Made by a program: the position numbers and the translations under genes. The notes under the pieces were generated by a model, which saw only the letters and a list, made by a program, of their open reading frames with translations, was not told the DNA's origin and did no database searches. A DNA stretch of 64,000 bases from Parapedobacter sp035556095 (GTDB taxonomy: Bacteria > Bacteroidota > Bacteroidia > Sphingobacteriales > Sphingobacteriaceae), in assembly GCF_035556095.1 (NCBI RefSeq), contig NZ_DATMFT010000005.1, forward strand, positions 1-64,000. Reading direction: 5' to 3'. Of the stretch, positions 62,101 to 64,000 are shown one piece after another (the first letter of the stretch is position 1; every line of letters begins with the position of its first letter).

Positions 62101-64000
62101 TAGGTGTTTCGGAGCATCTCGGCAGATTGCTCTGGCGACTGGCTTAACGTCGGATACATAAGTTGGCGGATGTCTTCACCGATCTCCTGTTGTAAAATAG
62201 CCGCACATTCATCCACGGCTTCGCGGTATACAGGCTCATTGCGGTAAAGTTGGTGCCCCATGCCGGAATATTGTGCTCCTTGTCCAGGAAAAAGAAAGAC
62301 AACATGTTCCGATGGTATCCTCAATTCATGGTGCTTCCACTGTTTTGTACGTAATTGTTCAATCAATTGTGCGGGGCTATCTGTAGCGATGGCGTAGCGA
62401 AAATTCAAGGGTTCGCGTGTGCGCTGTAACGTATACGCTACGGATTCCAAAGATTCATCAGAATGTCTTTCTAAGTAATCGGCAAGTTTTGCAGCGTAGT
62501 TTTCTCCGGCAGCAGCCGTTTCTGCAGACCAGTTGATAATTAGTGGCTTTCGCTCCTCCACAGTTTGGGTGGATGGCAGGGAAGGAGCCGCGTACGTACT
62601 TATTACCACATGGGCATTAGTGCCGCCGACACCAAACGAACTAACGCCTGCGTGGAACGGTTGTTCGCGATTAATAGTGTACGCACGATTATTTACCACA
62701 AAGGGGCTGTCAGCGAAATCGATATGGGGGTTAGGACTCCTGAAATTAATCGATGGCGGAATAATACCATGATATAATGACAATGCAGTTTTTATTAACC
62801 CAGCGACTCCTGCCGCATGGGTAAGATGCCCTATATTACTCTTAATGGAGCCAATTTGGCAGTATTGTTTCGCTTCAGTTTCTCCAAAGGCGAGTTTTAA
62901 TCCTTCTATTTCAATAGGATCTCCCAGTGGAGTTGCGGTACCGTGAGCTTCAACGTAACCCATATCACTAGCTTGTACACCAGCATCTTCCATGGCCATA
63001 CGGATTGCGAGTGCTTGGCCCGTTGATGACGGCGCCATGAAACTACCTTTTCCATGCCCGTCATTACTAATTCCTATACCATTTATCACTGCATATATGG
63101 TATCGTCATCGGCTTGGGCCGTTTCTAGGTCTTTCAGTAACACAACACCACCACCATCGCTAAAAACTGTTCCAGTAGCATCTTTGTCGAATGTACGAGT
63201 ATGTCCATCTTTGCTGAACATAGCCCCCTCTTCGAAGCGTTGCCCTCTTTTAATAGGTACGGTAATCGATATACCACCGGCAATTGCCATATCGCATTGC
63301 CCATTTCGGATGGCATCGACTGCCTGCGCAACTGCTACAAGTGAAGTACTGCATGCGGTATTGATGGCCACTGCAGGGCCTTTTAGGTCGAGATGGTAGG
63401 CGATGCGTGTGGCTATATAATCTTTTTCGTTCGCCAGTGTCGTTTGGAATTCACCGATTTTAGCAATTTCTTCTGGATGATGTTGCACATTATTTAGATA
63501 ATAGGTGCCACTACCAGAACCGGCATAAACGCCTATGGTATAAGCGTGCTTTTTTGTAAGATAACCGGTTTTTTCCAGTACATCTCGGCAAATTTCAAGG
63601 AATATTCGTTGCTGGGGATCCATGAGTCGGGCCATTACGGGAGTAATGCCAAACACAGCTTCATCGAACCAGCCGGTTTGATCGACAATGCCGCGGGCTT
63701 TAATGTACTCAGGCGCGGTGCGTAGCTCAAGGGGGATGGTTGTATCCAGCTCATGGTCTTCAAAAAACGATATCGTTTCCTTCGCCTCACATAATGCTTC
63801 CCAAAGCTCTTCCACACTATTAGCACCTGGGAAACAACCCGCCATACCGATAATCGCCACTGACCGGTTTCTGTTATTTCGTTGTCGCGTCTTTACACTG
63901 ATTGCCGTACTTTGCCCTGGTTGGAGATAGTTGGCTAATCCGCTTAATGTAGGGTACTGATAGAGCTTGACGATTGGTAAATGATGTCCAGTTAACATTT
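59133..64000 (-). CDS. Type I PKS ..ACP-KS-AT-ACP-aminotransferase, partial (5' end outside window)
   Basis: The frame runs off the right edge. The first 30 residues in view (LTGHHLPIVKLYQYPTLSGL) are the tail of a carrier domain, so at least one more ACP and probably a loading domain lie upstream. Then KS (about 45-470; TACSTS near 216, EAHGTATPLGDP, KSNIGHLTHAAG), AT (about 555-850; FLFPGQGAQYSGMG, GHSIGE near 663, HAFH, which points to malonyl-CoA), ACP (LGLDSLLLTQ near 978), an Ala/Pro/Gln-rich linker and a class III PLP aminotransferase (about 1130-1560; NTGSEAVLGAMR, IFDEVITGFR, PLP Lys in TYGKIVGGG near 1410). No KR, DH or ER is seen, so the beta-keto group goes straight to the amine, as in mycosubtilin/iturin MycA. 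The chain ends in the linker that normally joins the aminotransferase to a C domain. Confidence 0.93.
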   Translation of the reverse strand, partial: MLTGHHLPIVKLYQYPTLSGLANYLQPGQSTAISVKTRQRNNRNRSVAIIGMAGCFPGANSVEELWEALCEAKETISFFEDHELDTTIPLELRTAPEYIKARGIVDQTGWFDEAVFGITPVMARLMDPQQRIFLEICRDVLEKTGYLTKKHAYTIGVYAGSGSGTYYLNNVQHHPEEIAKIGEFQTTLANEKDYIATRIAYHLDLKGPAVAINTACSTSLVAVAQAVDAIRNGQCDMAIAGGISITVPIKRGQRFEEGAMFSKDGHTRTFDKDATGTVFSDGGGVVLLKDLETAQADDDTIYAVINGIGISNDGHGKGSFMAPSSTGQALAIRMAMEDAGVQASDMGYVEAHGTATPLGDPIEIEGLKLAFGETEAKQYCQIGSIKSNIGHLTHAAGVAGLIKTALSLYHGIIPPSINFRSPNPHIDFADSPFVVNNRAYTINREQPFHAGVSSFGVGGTNAHVVISTYAAPSLPSTQTVEERKPLIINWSAETAAAGENYAAKLADYLERHSDESLESVAYTLQRTREPLNFRYAIATDSPAQLIEQLRTKQWKHHELRIPSEHVVFLFPGQGAQYSGMGHQLYRNEPVYREAVDECAAILQQEIGEDIRQLMYPTLSQSPEQSAEMLRNTYYTQPALFITAYALAKLWMSWGVYPTALIGHSIGEFAAAHLAGVFSLAEALKVIATRGKLSVSVSPGSMLSVRAAADRLTALLPTGLSLAANNAPNLCVVAGPTDQVAAFAHMLDADGIAAKLLHTSHAFHSEMMRPIVDTFEETIASIKLNTPRTPIVSTVTGKWLTDEEAVSPAYWANHIVSTVRFSDAITFAERELDGPVYLETGAGQVTSTLTKQHGANLAMRTFASIYQPQANEGLSMRTALGQLWLHGQTPQWDSVYARHPSILQAVPTYSYDRKLYWIDAIQSIGNNVPTGNNIVIEKQSINHTMRKDDLIDQVKIILENASGIDISTAPVDASFIELGLDSLLLTQVSQSLKKAFNIPITFRMLNEECHTLDLLGSYLDAQLPADVPQLAPTSVAPTQPTVMSPTFTPPQSHGVDAISLISQQISLISQQIALLQGAAPIPIANMQPTVAAPRQQPVIDPATTDVSQLAPEEAAEIRKPFGATARIERQSTALTDQQSQFLADFIERYVAKTAKSKAYTQEHRRHMADPRVVSGFRPTTKELVYSVVVNRSKGARLWDIDGNEYIDALNGFGSNMLGYQPDFITEALHRQIDEGYEVGPQHEKAGDVCRLLCELTRSERAALCNTGSEAVLGAMRIARTVTGRNTIVAFSNSYHGIVDEVIVRGTKKLKTFPAASGILPEAVQNMLILDYGSPKALEIIRERANDIAAVLVEPIQSRRPEFQPIEFVRELRDITSQSGTVLIFDEVITGFRMHLHGMQHIWGIQADLATYGKIVGGGISVGVIAGKRTFMDALDGGYWQYGDDSVPETGVTYFAGTFVRHPLALASAKASLEYLKEQGPQLQERLSARTAELADTLNKICKKYQTPLFIAHYGSLWKVKYHEEFPYSELLFAAMRLRGIHIQDGFPCFLTIAQTDEDIRHIVHAFEGSVHELVKAGFIPTTDPTAIPPIAHARLGRNQDGNAAWFVADEKKPGKFLQIVTP

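Noticed and set aside
1..64000. tRNA, rRNA, CRISPR arrays, insertion sequences, prophage genes
   Set aside because: Reading the gaps and genes showed no cloverleaf-like segments, repeat-spacer arrays, transposases or integrases.

Overview
The window looks like chromosome of a Bacteroidota bacterium, most likely of the Sphingobacteriaceae type (family placement is inference). The signs are type IX secretion parts (PorP/SprF, a PorE-like OmpA protein, a type B sorting domain), futalosine-route menaquinone genes (mqnE, mqnA), Bacteroidota promoters of the form TTTG-N19/20-TAnnTTTG, and families common in that group (DUF6266, DUF1543, DUF1080, CtlX). No rRNA, tRNA, CRISPR array or insertion sequence was seen.

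Region 1 (1-5.5 kb, +) is a T9SS surface module: the 3' part of a repeat adhesin with four 318-bp tandem repeats, then PorP/SprF, then a TPR/PD40/OmpA protein. Region 2 (5.5-24.4 kb) is mostly household metabolism: an aminotransferase with tyrA, an MsbA-like ABC exporter, an mqnE-phosphatase-mqnA-marR operon with a near-perfect palindrome over its promoter, PAP2 and ZIP genes, glmM, DUF6266, arginine deiminase with CtlX, a gene remnant, DUF1543, an acyl-ACP desaturase, a NUDIX protein, a GT2 and an Sfp-type phosphopantetheinyl transferase behind a ROK regulator. Region 3 (24.5-29.4 kb, +) is divergent from ROK and holds a Tat-exported Gfo/Idh/MocA oxidoreductase and a HEAT-plus-double-DUF1080 protein, fitting 3-keto-glycoside breakdown, with a perfect palindrome between the divergent promoters.

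Region 4 (29.5-50.8 kb, +) is a large surface-glycan region, more AT-rich by eye than regions 1 and 2. A first block has an ABC exporter, GT4, GT2, a single-domain alpha/alpha-toroid protein with terpene-cyclase-like motifs (DLDTT, QW-like) and a UbiA prenyltransferase. A second block has a lone receiver, a sugar-1-phosphate transferase with a fused degenerate receiver, a short TolC-family protein, a Wzc-like co-polymerase without a Tyr-rich tail, an O-antigen ligase/polymerase, a 26-residue membrane peptide, an acetyltransferase, GT2, a second ABC exporter and a further GT. Two lipoproteins follow, a PslG-like glycoside hydrolase and a polysaccharide deacetylase, then an unknown protein.

Region 5 (50.8-64.0 kb, -) converges on region 4. 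It is a polyketide/non-ribosomal peptide operon running in from beyond the right edge: [..ACP]-KS-AT-ACP-aminotransferase, then C-A(N-methyltransferase)-PCP-TE, then three glycosyltransferases. The domain order predicts a malonyl-extended acyl chain turned into a beta-amino acyl unit, joined to an N-methylated residue (the A-domain pocket reads like a glycine code), released by the TE and perhaps glycosylated. This short beta-amino-acyl lipopeptide or glycolipopeptide pathway is the best candidate for an undescribed system here. The toroid/UbiA block is the second candidate.
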